A stretch of 64,000 bases of DNA from contig CM056995.1 in assembly GCA_029891345.1 (NCBI GenBank), forward strand, positions 78,803,895 through 78,867,894. Reading direction: 5' to 3'. The DNA is from Dryococelus australis. Taxonomy: Eukaryota; Arthropoda; Insecta; Phasmatodea; Phasmatidae. Below are positions 47,380 to 59,064 of the stretch, one piece after another. A program made the translations under genes and the position numbers. Position 1 is the first letter of the stretch, and each line of letters starts with the position of its first letter. The notes under the pieces were generated by a model, which had not been told where the DNA came from, searched no databases, and worked only from the letters and a program-made list of their open reading frames with translations.

Positions 47380-48000
47380 GAATATTCAATAAACACGTGA
47401 CTCGTGCTACTTCCTACCAAACCGTGGAGGGATTAAGGTAATTGCGATTCCAGGTGTAGGCGACCTGGTTCTAAGTTAAAAGGGGATTAGCTGGTTCTAA
47501 ACTAATATAAATTAGTTATAAAGTTAAACTGCTAAGTAAAAGATGTCTAGAGGAGACAAAGTGAAGTCGAATAAGCATGTTTGTTGGTCGTCGAGATGTA
47601 GTAAGTAGCCGCTGGGGCCGTACTTGAAGTTTCCAAGATCTCCGGAGATTCCAACACTGAGTCAGTGCTGGATGTCGCGAGAGAGGTTGCGTAAGAATGA
47701 CTCCCGAGCCCGGCAGCGTTCGGACTTACATAGTGGAAGCTTGTAGGCTGCCGGCGCGGGCTGCAGGGAAGATGTGACATCCTGCTGCCCTAGTCGGCAT
47801 CGAAAAACTCTGGTGAGCGTTTCTGCTTCATGCCTTGTCAGTGATGCTTAGCCTTGCCCGATGTCTGGGCAGTTTGTTGGTTCTCAGCACGGAGTAGGGG
47901 GGAGGGGGCGTGCCTGTAGGGTAGACGTGTTGTTACATCTGTAGCAGTGGAAGTAGGTATTCTGGTGATGAGTCGTAATAGTAGTAGATTAGTTGTATAA
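47380..48000 (-). mobile_element. LTR-like promoter module fragment (fossil)
   Basis: On the minus strand: a GC-rich stretch with CACTATGTAAGTCCG near 47735, a leader, an AT-rich stretch, and CAATAAAAGCTCATTG near 47380, the last resembling a polyadenylation signal. It lies immediately before (minus-strand sense) the LTR at 47225-46351 and may be its upstream part, which would make the LTR much longer than 0.9 kb. Confidence 0.3.
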
Positions 48001-48533
48001 GCAGCATGTGTCAGTACATCTAATTCTTCATCTAATTCCTGTCCAATGCCAGCAAAAATGACTAAAAATTTTTCCACAAAAAATTCACTCTTGAAAATGA
48101 AGCAATACAAATTGACCAAATATATGCAACTTGTGCAGTAACATAAACTTAATTTTACGTGGAAATTTGTGGGCAATGCAATCACAACTTGTTGTATCGT
48201 ATTTTTTTATGGAATCAACTTGTCTTCTTGTTTTAGTGTTGCCACAACTTTAGTCATTGCATTGCCTCTCACTATATCAGAGTCATGTCTCTGATTGTCT
48301 TTGCTGTGGTAGTCAACATCTAAAAGTGAAGATGAACATTTGACTGCTGCTAACTTAACAAATTTTGACATTATGTTTTGTAACATACTACGCAAAACTG
48401 ACCTCAATACATATGTGTGAGGCACATTTGTAAACAAATGGAGTCCAAGAATGCACACGTTCATTTTCCTTGTGTTTCCTGTCATGACAGGTGCTGAAAG
48501 ACAGACGTTAGCTAACCTCCCTTCAATAATCAA
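47838..48533 (-). other. Two adjacent unrecognised ORFs
   Basis: 48533-48207 (108 residues, starts MIIEGRLANVCLSAPVMTGN) and 48185-47838 (115 residues) follow each other on the minus strand. The first has LRSMLQNIMSKFVKLAAVKC, the second EELDVLTHAAYTTNLLLLRL. Compositions are protein-like but no domain is recognised. They overlap the promoter-like module on one side and touch the duplicated block at 48.52 kb on the other. Confidence 0.2.
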
Positions 48534-48600
48534 TGTAGGTTATTATAACTAAATTGGCATTCCAACTTGATTTATTTTTATAATTGCCAAGTTAACTTTG

Positions 48601-48790
48601 TTGGGGTTCTGGTAATTTTATTTCCACCGAAAAAGAAAACATTAAAAGAAGTAGGAAGAAATCGGGGGGGGGGGGGGGGGGATGAGGCAACTGCTTTAGT
48701 TTGGGGTTCTGGTAATTTTATTTTGGGGGGGGGGGGGGGGAACATTAAAAGAAGCTGGAAGAAGTCGGGGTGGGGGGCTTTAGTTTAACG
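48601..48790. repeat. 100-bp tandem duplication with G runs
   Basis: TTGGGGTTCTGGTAATTTTA starts at 48601 and again at 48701, and the rest of each unit (AACATTAAAAGAAG, GGAAGAA, CTTTAGTTT) follows in order. Each unit has a long G run at a different place (18 G at 48664-48681; 16 G at 48725-48740). Confidence 0.9.
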
Positions 48791-50096
48791 TCTTTCGTGA
48801 GACAGTATTGTTTAGAGGTTATAACGAGTGTTTGGCATTTTGAGAAGCATATTGTTTGATGGAGTAGTGGAAAATTTTGCTCGTATAGAAATAACATTCA
48901 AATTATTACTGAAAGTTTTAACTTCAATGAAAAAAACGAAACAAGATACATACGTTGATCACATTCGTACAAATGCAGCAACACACACACACACTTTTGA
49001 ACAAAGTTAACCTTACACTCGTTGAATTTACGATATAGGTAAAATAAATAAACATTACTTACACATTACAAAAGTGTTGCAAGTGCAAATTTCTCAGGCC
49101 ACGTGCTTTTCAATAATTATATTAACGGTTTACAAAAACTTTATTTACAAAACACGCAAACTTACTGTTTGTAAAATTCGCAACCTCTTGACCATATGTT
49201 TTTCTACGGAAATCCTTGCAAGTTTTCTTCACTAAAATCACATTTGTTCATCACTAGCACTAAATACTTTATTTGCAGAATCATTCTGTAAAATCAACAC
49301 TGCACAACGTTAGTTGAAACCAACAAACTTAAACCACAAAAATGTTATTAGTTTTGCTTCATTGCTGACTGCAGTTAAGGAAAATGACAGAACGAGCAGT
49401 TCTACGAAACGGTAAACACGTGTCAATTGATATTACATTTCACTCAAGAAAACACACTATAATAGTACCTACAACAACTATGCTTAAAGAAAGCCAATAA
49501 AAATAAAGAAAATAGATTCACTAAGTACTGACAGTTCTAGAACCGTAGCACAGCCACAATGTATCCTCGCACCACAAATGCTCTGTCTATGAATAAAACA
49601 ATGAGTGTAAACAAATGCTATGATGAATGTAGGTTACCATTCCAACCTATCCTATTTTTATAATGGCAAAGTCATACTGCTGGGGCTCCATTGTTTTATT
49701 GCCAGTGGATCGAATGGGGTTAGGAGAGACTTTAGTTTAACATGTTACATGAGATGGCATTGTTTTGCACCTCTTTTTACAAGACTGTATCATTTTTAAC
49801 TACATATTGTTTTAATGGACAAGTCTAAGATTTGCTCGTATGAAAGAAACATTCAAACTATCATATAAACTGTCAAGTTCCAACATCACCAAAAGAAAAT
49901 GTGATAAATATGTAGTTAGTAACAATTTGAACATTAAACACATTCGTAAAATAAATATTTTTGAATATTAAACACATTCAGGACGTAAATATTTTTGGCA
50001 AAGTTTATTTTCCATACAATAAATATCTTATTTTTACACTGTAAAACAGAATTTAAATGGTGGTTTTCTAGGCCACGTACATTTCAAACATTCTTA

Positions 50097-50678
50097 GGCC
50101 ATGTCCCAATTCACAGAGAGAGTACTCTCTCGCTCACTCCTGATGTCACAGAGAGTCCTCTCTGCTGCCCCAACTCCGAGGAGAGAGCACGAGAGGGAGA
50201 GTGAATGATGATGAACACTCAGTGCTCACTCTCGTACCCTCTCTGACAGCCATGTTGTTTTCAAGTCTAACCTCAAATATCCAGACATATATTTAGTTGT
50301 TTCTCAAACAGTGTTAGAAATATTTCATCGACTTTACTTAATCATTGCGATTGTGAAATGTGTAATGACAAAAATATTCCGTTTGATATGGAACATAAAT
50401 TATAATATTATGTTCACGTTTCATTTTGGTTCTTAAATATGAAAAATATGTAACAAAATAAAATAAGTTACTACTTCATACAATACTGTGCATTTCTTCG
50501 AGGAAAGTGAAAGGCCAGTAATATTTTATTTTTCACAATTTATTACCTTTTCTGTTGGAGAAATAATGCTGAACGCTTCCAGAGGGCACAAGTCTCAATT
50601 CGCTAGCGTGAGCCAGAGTGTGTCAGAGTGAGAGTGGCAAGTGAGAGTGAGCACACTTTTTAGAGTTGAGACACTATC
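50097..50678. mobile_element. MITE with GTCCCAATTC-type ends
   Basis: The left end GGCCATGTCCCAATTCAC is preceded by TTA; the right end read inversely is GATAGTGTCTCAACTC, followed by TAA. Ten of the first 16 positions match. Both ends carry GAGAGTGAGAG-rich subterminal repeats. No reading frame. Copy A of the local duplication lacks it at the matching place (near 49125), which supports insertion into copy B. A Harbinger-like MITE is the best guess. Confidence 0.6.
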
Positions 50679-51014
50679 TAAATAAATCCATTTCAAAATA
50701 CGTTATTTACATACACACTGACTTACTGTTCGTAATTCCTATTCACAATTCCTGAATACATGTTCTGTTACAATCCTTACAAAACGTTTCTCTGTCGTCG
50801 ATACAAAATAATTAGCTGAATCATTAAATAAATATAACACTCCACAGGCTTTTTGAAACAAGTAAACTGCAGAATGAAAATTAATGGTGCCGCTTCTCAA
50901 CAATAGGGAAAATGGCGGACCAAAACATACACATGTCGATAATATTACATTTCACGCATCAAATAAAAGTACTGATATGCACTGTGCGATACTCAATACT
51001 TTCAAAACGTCTCA

Positions 51015-53030
51015 GTATTAAGGTATTGACTGCCCCATCTCTAGTTTTGGCAATTTTTAAGGTTTTTTACAAGTGTTTTTGTAACTTATTTTGAGTCGTT
51101 TGGTGTTAGTTATTTTTATCTTAGGCTCTTTTCTGGAAGTAACCTGGTAGTTGTTTGTTGTTTGTTTAACCTGCAGCTTTATTCAGAATTTTGTTAAAGC
51201 TCACCCAGTTTATAGTGCGTTGGCTAGTTAGGAATCTAGAATATTCTGAGTCCTTGCAATCACACGCATCGCGGACGCGGTGTTGGTGCTGACCTTGGTT
51301 TTCGTTTGGGCAGTCCGACCGATGGATGTGTACACGTGGGTCGTGATTGGCTGGATACGAACACAGCAAAATGGATGGCGCAATGACATGACTCGTGAAG
51401 TTTCTGAGTTGCGGACGACTCAAGGGTGGCTGTGCGTAGTTCTCGGCAGCCCGAGGGGTAGTGAAGTAGGTAGAGGTTGCACCATTTGGGTGGGGAGAGG
51501 GTAGGCAGCAGCAAAGTTTTTAGCAGAGGCCTACCTGGCAACAGCGACGTGGCAGCATGGGGACACGATGAGGTTGCGCTGTCATGTCAGAGAGTCTTTG
51601 TAGAGACTAGTCGCGAACAATCATATTTTTGTGAGACGCTTGTCAAGTGAGAAGTCTGAGCGGAGGCCAGAGGAGCAGCCTTGGCATATTTCCACATCAT
51701 GTAGCTTTGTGAAAGATAAGTACCCCACATGTTTCCAGTTATAGTGATTTTGTAGTTTTGGTTTCCGACCACACTACAAGCAGTGACCTTTTAGTCGTTA
51801 AATTTAGTTTAATGAACATTTTTGAAGTTGAAAGTTAAGACCGGCTATTTGTTGAAAATGTTTTAATGTTTTGAAAGTTAGTCGTTGAGGTATGAATTTT
51901 TACAAGATCAGTCGTTAACCTCAGTTTTGACGCAAAGGTAGATTGAGTTCTGTCAGTTTTTTGCAGTTTAGAACATTTGTTCAATTTTCCTGTCGTCCAT
52001 AAAGTTGTGGCCTCTTTTGAACAAATTTTTTGCTTGTGAAATTTTTAATTATATGAAAGTTAGGTTGTTTTGTAAATTCAGCCAATAGAAAGTTAGGCCA
52101 TTTTAAATTCTAAAGATTAAGTGAAAAAGTAATTGTAACTGAAACAAAGTTAACAGGATTTTCTGTACCTGATTATTTTTTTTTATCTAAACAGCCTTTT
52201 AAATAACTAATTTGTGCTAAATTCAAGTCACACTCTAAAGATGTATCTATTTTTTTATTTCAAAAAGAGATCATAATTGTTATTCCAATTTTTTTTTGTT
52301 ATATAGTATATTCTTGTTAATTATTGTGACAAAAATTTATTTTGGTTTGCTATAGTAAATTGATATTTGAAAATCTATTATTTTATTTACTAGTAATAGA
52401 AATTTCCCCTATCAGGTACTAATTAACTTATTGATATCTTTGTGATTATGAGTCTGTTATTTTATTTTAATTCAAATTATTCTCTAATAATTAACACTGC
52501 AATCATGTCAGGTCTCGCCTTCAAAGATTCCTTAAAGGTATCCCTCTAGCTAGCCAAGTCGAGTGTTGTCTGAGTTGTGCTCTACAATAAGTGAGAATAG
52601 AAGTTACGGGAATCTAGACGGCCCACTGAACAGCCTGGTGGTGGAGTGAGCTTTAAGCCCCTTTCTAGTCGATGAGTAGTTGACAAATTTATGTTTGATA
52701 CTATGAGGAGCATCTAGGGCTGTAGAACTGAGTTGTTTTTGTTATTGATGCACACAGACCTGGAAGTATAAGATGTGGAAGATGTTTACAGTTCTTTTAC
52801 ATTGGTTGCTTTTTTTTTCTTTCTTTCTTTATTTCTGTTCCATCCCATGACACTTTTGCTCTTACTGTCACTGTGTACTCGGAGACAGTGGGCTAGTGAA
52901 TGCAACAGCCTAAACTGCCTCTGTGAGGAAATTTTTAAACCATAACTCGTAACACACAGCCATACATTACATTTAAAGCGAAAAACTTACAACATTTAAT
53001 TATTATCTCTCACATAACAACAGCAAGCAG
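51015..53030. other. Unassigned intronic DNA
   Basis: 51170-51700 is GC-richer with short frames on both strands and no recognised domain; 51780-52500 is strongly T-rich on the plus strand. 52500-52900 has no coding signal. It could be a further LTR-like promoter segment, but no shared motif supports this. Confidence 0.35.
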
Positions 53031-53036
53031 AGATAC

Positions 53037-53124
53037 CTGAAGTTGTTTCTGGCACAGCCATGCTTCAGCATCATTAAGAAGGTCTTTTGAGCCTTGAACT
53101 TTCTCTTTCAGTCTTTCAGCTTTC
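53037..53124 (-). CDS. Smg7: SMG7 exon near the N-terminus
   Basis: An 88-base exon with acceptor TTGTGTAG above 53124 and donor GTATCTCTG below 53037. It starts with the last base of a codon and ends in phase 0. It encodes KAERLKEKVQGSKDLLNDAE then AWLCQKQLQ. Vertebrate SMG7 has RQAEVLKADMTDSKLGPAEV then WTSRQALQ near residue 10. The start codon must lie in an exon further up (above 53124, perhaps outside the window); I found no convincing one. The intron to the next exon (36995-53036) is 16 kb. Confidence 0.88.
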
Positions 53125-53243
53125 CTACACAACAGAATAGCACAAACTTATTGTAATGTAAATTAGCATAATACAAATTTATGTAAAAACTAATAACACA
53201 AGTTAATACAACAGAATCACACACAGTAATACATAGTGTATTT

Positions 53244-53281
53244 AAAAAAAAAAAAAAAAAAAAAAAAACCACACACACACA
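53244..53281. repeat. Poly-A run followed by (CA)n
   Basis: 25 A followed by about six CA units, about 120 bases above the SMG7 exon. Confidence 0.9.
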
Positions 53282-53284
53282 CTT

Positions 53285-54640
53285 TTATACAGTAAATGAT
53301 TTACTATCAAGTAACTATTATTTTTATATTTTCTTAAGTCTTTCATCCTTTGCATCACAAAATTCAAAAACATTTTATTTAAAAAATTAACACATGATAA
53401 AATGAAGTGGAGTTTGTTATATTGTGCTCTCACAACTGAAACAATAACTATGACAGTTCATAACAAAGTTACTACAAAACAACTGCACAGAAACCACAGT
53501 TATACAGAACTTCTAGCTTATGTGAAATCTCTTAACAACTTTAATAACATTCAGTTAACAACAAAGGAAAAAAACTCCTGCTAAAAATACCTAATCTGCA
53601 TACTGCATACACCCCTAACTGTACATTGAACAAAGTATGTGCAATTATCTTGAAAAATAAATTAAATAGCTACTACTGTAATTAACATAAATTTTACTTC
53701 ATGGATTAAGGTGTTACAAAGTGAGACTTTTTAAATTTCTGATGTCTGCAATCTTAAAGACACATTTTTTTATATTGACTTTACCAGAGAATTAAGAAAA
53801 AATAATCTACACATAATAACTAATAAAGATGTTAACCAAAATAGTTCTTAAGATAGCTTAAATTTTACCACATAAAGACTGCAATAACTTAGATTATTAT
53901 AAGATGCCAGCAATAGTGGCATAGTTACTAACTTTCCCATGTGCTTTGGTTAAACGACTTTCTCTGTGTCTGCTCGTTCCCCTTCCTGTCTCCTCCCTTG
54001 TTCCCCTACCATGATCCGTCTCCTCCAGCTGCATCACAGCTTATGAAAAGGTTATTTAAGCCAGTGCAATTCTTCCTTCTTGTTAGTAATTTCACAATGC
54101 TCTTATTGTGGGCAGGGTGCACGCTGCTTTGAATTTCGCCAACAAACATCTTATGAAATATGGAGGTAATCGAGATGGTGTGTTTGAAATTGCATAAGCT
54201 ACCGCCCAGGTCCCGAACAGGCCCTGTTTTCATCCGCACCGACAGCATAAAATTACGGTTAAATAAATGTGTGTGTGTGTTAATTTTTAGTTACTGTCAT
54301 GTCAGGATCATGTGGCATAATGAAAGTTAATGCACCACATGTGCGGTGATGCGGGTGATGTGTGAATGAGTGAGACAATCAAATCGAATGAAATCAGAAT
54401 CATTCCAGCTACTCATTTACCCAATTTTTACTAACCCAGGCTAAATGTGTGTCTGTGGGTTCCCCACATTGTGGAGTGGGAGTAGGGAATTTCCCCTCGT
54501 AATTATCCTGGATGAATGAGAGCTTGGGGAGTGTAACCCCAAGAATCAGTCTGACTTTCACTGACCAGCGATGCTGAGCACGTGCCTTTCGACTCGTAGT
54601 GAAGACAAGCGTCAATAACAAGGGTGAAGCCAGCGTCACG
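53285..54640. other. Unassigned intronic DNA
   Basis: AT-rich to 53930, then mixed. A CTCACTCATTCACAC word (minus strand) near 54380 resembles the tail of the SINE at 29.3 kb but the body does not match. Confidence 0.35.
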
Positions 54641-54649
54641 ATACACTTT

Positions 54650-56700
54650 CCCTAGCGGGGCCTTGTAGGGGGAAGCACTCCGGTGTTAAGTGTGGGACTT
54701 GCCGCCTTCCAGGCTGGAATGAAGACTGGCACACTAGGAACGGCCACGAACCGACTCTTTACCTTAGATGTGGGGGGTGCAAGTACCCTTCTCTTCTGAG
54801 GTTGACTTTGCGGGGCTACCGGCTGTATGACAGCGGCAGACTCTGGTTGCAGCAGGTTGGTGCTGGCACTGGTTGTTGAAGCTTGCGGGATATGGGGAGG
54901 TATGGTGGTGTAGGATTCAGGAAGGTCTTCTAGAGAAATTCCTATTACTTGGATATCAAAATAAAAGGTCACCAAATGCTCAAATGGGATCCTCTTTGAT
55001 GTCAATATGGAAGGTTCAAATAGGAAATTTTCTCTGTGGACCTTGGTTGGGGTGTATTGATTATCTGTTGTTCAATTGTTTTTAGTGCTTGTAATAAATG
55101 GTATCTCTTTCCACTGCGGTGAGTGCGCTGCATAAGGCCGGCTAAAAGTAAAACAACTTGAGTGAATTTCAAGAAATAATTTAGAAAAATTATATTTCTC
55201 TGAACAAAGCCGGTTTGCATTAACGAGCCTAGGGCGTGTGTAAATTTAAGGTCTGACTTGATCTGTATTCCCTGCGTAAAATTACAACCTATCTTTCTCC
55301 AGTCAAGATCGAATGGTAGGGTTTGGGTTCACTCAGATAATCAGGGTCCTTAGATAGTGTGTAATCCTGCCTTATTGACTAATCCCAAGAAACCAGCGTT
55401 ATTCAAGGTTACCAAAACACTGAACTCACTCTGCTGCACTGCTTAAGGATCTAACAGGGATTCAAAGTCAAGGAAAGCGTAAACTATGGCAAATGGTTTT
55501 TAATAATAATTCACATATTGGATTAAATACTATAATTCGTAATTTAACAACATGAATACTTTAAGCAAATTAAAATATATTCTACTCAAATAAGTAAGTA
55601 TCCCACACACTAAAATTAATATTTTTTTTTTATGGCAGCTGGTATTGCAAATGCCAGGTGTTGGCAACCGGGTATAACATAAATGATTTACGTAGATTTC
55701 TTGAGTTCTGAAATAAACAATTTTTGCTAACTAGACTGAATATTATCCAAACCATAAATGGGGGTGGTGTCCATAAGAGACCCATAGTGGTTTTACAAAA
55801 AAGGGGACTTTACTCAAGTAGTGACGTGCACCTGGCAAGAGCCTTAAGAGGTGGTCCAGAAGGGACGTCACTGCCACAACCTTACGTTACCTGAGGTTAG
55901 GTAGGAAAGGGGAGTAGAGGAGGGGCTGATGACAGCTGGAACCTCGGTGGTGGTCGATGCCTTGGATGCTGCCAGGGAGTCTGGAGACGGCGGAGACCTC
56001 GGCTGACTTTGAATATCCGCTGCAGACAGTATGCAGCTGATGGAGTTGAGGGTCTTCCGGATATTACTTCCTCCAGAGCTGGATGGTGTTGTCGACGGTT
56101 GCACCTCTACTGCCGGTGTGGTTGAGAAATTCTACCCTAAGTGGGTTGTCTTCAGCTTGCCAAAGCCGGATGAATGACGCGGCATACGCTGCCTGCGATC
56201 AACTGTTCTGTCCTGTATTTTATTGTAATTTTGACAGTTCGTAGGTCCACAGATGGGTGCAGGGGTTCTATCCCCACCACCAGGGGGTGGATCTTCCCAT
56301 CTCCAGGGAGTGGAGCTTATGGCATTATCACAAGGCCTCCTGGATTCTTATCGCTTGTGGTGCTCGCTCGAGGCGACAATATCTTCCAAGCATCTTGCCC
56401 TCCAGGAGACCAAGACTTTCACTTGATTGGCCACTTCCCTAACAGCACCAAGTCTGAACTGAGCGGGCTTATCAAGTGGGAGCAGCAGTATGGAAAATCC
56501 TAATCTCTTTGGGCTTCTCCAGGGTTCTTTGGGGTGGGGCATTGACGTGAAAGTTTGTGGCTTCATTTGGTGAGCGGTAGGAGTGAGGAGCACATTAGGC
56601 TTAGGTGTGCTGAGGCTCTGTCAACATAGTTTTGGTATCACGTGTCCTGACTTCCCTACCGCTAGCTTCTGGGATTTGGCCTGCCCCAGCATTTCTATCC
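54650..56700 (-). mobile_element. LTR-like promoter module with conserved small ORF (fossil)
   Basis: On the minus strand: a GC-rich upstream part; a leader with CCTCAGGTAACG near 55890; GTCCCTTCTGGACCACC near 55860, shared with 15.09, 32.1 and 39.5 kb; an AT-rich stretch; then a 117-residue frame (55005-54652) starting MTSKRIPFEHLVTFYFD and ending with VPVFIPAWKAASPTLNTG. The end word matches the conserved frame end of the LTR copies (VPDFMPNRQATRPTLYT at 27.3 kb). A 78-residue Ser/Pro-rich frame lies in the leader (56104-55868). No gag or pol is recognised. Broken or solo. Confidence 0.45.
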
Positions 56701-58680
56701 TTTAATTGGTGCGCTGCTAGTACAAGATGTGTCAAAGTATAGCAGTTCCGGTTTTGTTATTCAAAATTCTGTTTCACTGCCAATTCAAAATTGCAGTTTT
56801 CGGTTTAAACTTAACATTTCTGTGGCTGTTATGAATTTGTTGGGTTCAGTATTTCGACATCTAGAAGTATTACCTGCCGTACACCACGACTTTGCCATGA
56901 CTTAAAGTTTAAATTAGTTTTAATATTGGAGCACCCATAGCGTGATTCTTATTTTACCTCAAAGCTTGAATATAATGAGCCTATTTGATCATTTGCGACA
57001 TATAAAATGCTCTGGTAATTTGCATTTGCCAGTTATCTTATTTGTATTCCTGTAATTCAATTTGGTAACTCTTGGTTACTTGAAAGTGTTCTAATGTAAA
57101 ATATTCTTATCTAGTCACATATGACAACTAGTCATAGTGTTTGCTGTGCTGTAATTGTTGAGTTTTGTAACATGTATTATAAATATGGTTATTTTGTGAT
57201 GCTTGCATGCTAAAGGAAAGATTGTCCTCGAGTTTTGTGCCTTTGTAAATGCGACCAGAACATTTTGGGATTATATGAAATATATTCTATACTCAGAATT
57301 TGATAGCAGTTAATATTTTTAGGGATGTTAAATCAGTGTGTCAGCTGTCATGCCAAACGGATGTGAATATAAATCCCAACGAATGAGTTGTAGCAAAATG
57401 GGGTTTATGAAAGGTTTTTTTTTTCGCCTAATTGGTTGGGCATCCTGTTCAAGGGTTTTAGTCAACATTAATTCCAATTAAGTCCAAAATACTGACTGTC
57501 TTAAAATAATGTTCATATATGTCAAGTATAACTGACATGCACAATCAAATGGAAATCCCAGTGTGGTCACTATGGGCTTGTACCGCAGAGTTCTTAACTA
57601 GGGTATTGTGGTAACCAATGTTGAAACCAATTTTAAATATCTGATTTCTGGCAATTGTAAGTGATCGTTGAGTTCAAAATGTATGAATAGTGTGATGAAA
57701 ATGAGGTTATATCCACCCAAGTACCCAATTGTAAAATTAGTTTCACGGCCTCTAGCATTTTATGTAATTTAAAGAAAATTACTCTTGTATTGTAAAGAGG
57801 TTTTTTCATTTGCATAATAGTTGGAAAGGATTGTGTTTTAAGGAGAAGTAAACATAGTCTGTCATGTTTGAACTAGTCAAAATGAATTCAGTGCAATGCA
57901 CATGTGTAATGAATTTAATCTAAGCATCTTTATGGTGGATGTTTTTCCTTTTCAAATTTTTGCTAATGATGTTTAAGTCAAACAAAGATGAGAGACCTAT
58001 TTAATGAAGAAATACATAAGATCATTATACATGAATGTTATGGCTTTGAAAGAATAGAATCTGTGAGTTACTTGTACCTAGAATGAGTACAATTAAAAGA
58101 AATTTGCTAATGTAAAGTAAATATAGGATGCCAATAAAAATTTTTTTTTAAGTAGTGAAATGCAGCTGTGTAAAAATAGCAGGGGCTAAAATACTAATAC
58201 ACAGATCAATGCAGCTCAGGTTTTACTAACTTAAGAGAAATAAAACAAGTGATAACTAATGGCAATTGATTAATACATAATGCAAAAATTGTTTCTCAGT
58301 TAAGTGGGAGTGTCTGGTAATTATAAAATATTAAGTAACCAACATTTAAAAGAGTGGAAACTTAAGGAATTTAAGCATGTTATGTGATTTTTCCAATTAC
58401 TGGAAAAGGCAAACTGCATAACTCATTCATATTTATAATGTACTTTCATGCAGCATAGTACATGGTTACACAATACTGAAAACACACACTTAAAATATTG
58501 ACTACCATTAGATAAAACAATAACTTTTCTGCACCTAAAATAAATGCAAAATGGTATCTAACAACGTTTTATATGTAACAACTGCAATTTTACTATAGAT
58601 TATACAGATTTTAGACTTTCACTAAAGTACAGATGTAGCCTATTTATTTTGTCATGTTATTTATAATGTTCTCATACACA
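56701..58680. other. AT-rich DNA without recognised features
   Basis: About 2 kb with no frame above 60 residues and no TIR pair seen. Confidence 0.55.
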
Positions 58681-58689
58681 TACAACACA

Positions 58690-58955
58690 ACAATGTGGAA
58701 TCTCTCAAAGTCATCCAGATGAACAAAGGCTTATCAAATGCGTCATTGGGGCATACTGCATTTTCACTAATCTTTACTCTGTCACTCACACTACTTACAC
58801 TGCTACTAAAGCCTTATTCCATGTCTTACAGATACAAATGATAGAGGGACATGTATGACCCCTAGTGGCACATCCACGCAAGCAAACAGGATTAAACCCA
58901 AATGGGACACATGCCAGGCTATTTTGTGGCAACCTTCATTGTGCTCAAGCGATTC
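58690..58955 (+). repeat. Repeat shared with 41090-41400
   Basis: Second copy of the repeat described at 41.1 kb, without the hairpin. It ends about 110 bases before the LTR that starts at 59065. Confidence 0.65.
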
Positions 58956-59064
58956 ATTAATGGTAATGCACTTTTTTTTAAAAGAGTGTAAATTTATACA
59001 AATACATACATACATGTTGCAAAGGATACTGTCCGTATTAGGAATGGTCATTTTATAATCATAC

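Larger units (their letters stand above)
48520..51010. repeat. Direct duplication of a ~1-kb block
   Basis: Copy A (about 48520-49560) and copy B (about 49620-51010 minus a MITE) share, in the same order: ATCAATGTAGG/ATGAATGTAGG, TTTTTATAAT..GCAAAGT, CTTTAGTTTAAC, TTTTGCTCGTAT/ATTTGCTCGTAT, AACATTCAAA, AGGCCACGT, ACTTACTGTT and ATATTACATTTCAC. By eye about 70% identical. Function unknown; it may be two copies of an unknown non-autonomous element in tandem. Confidence 0.7.
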
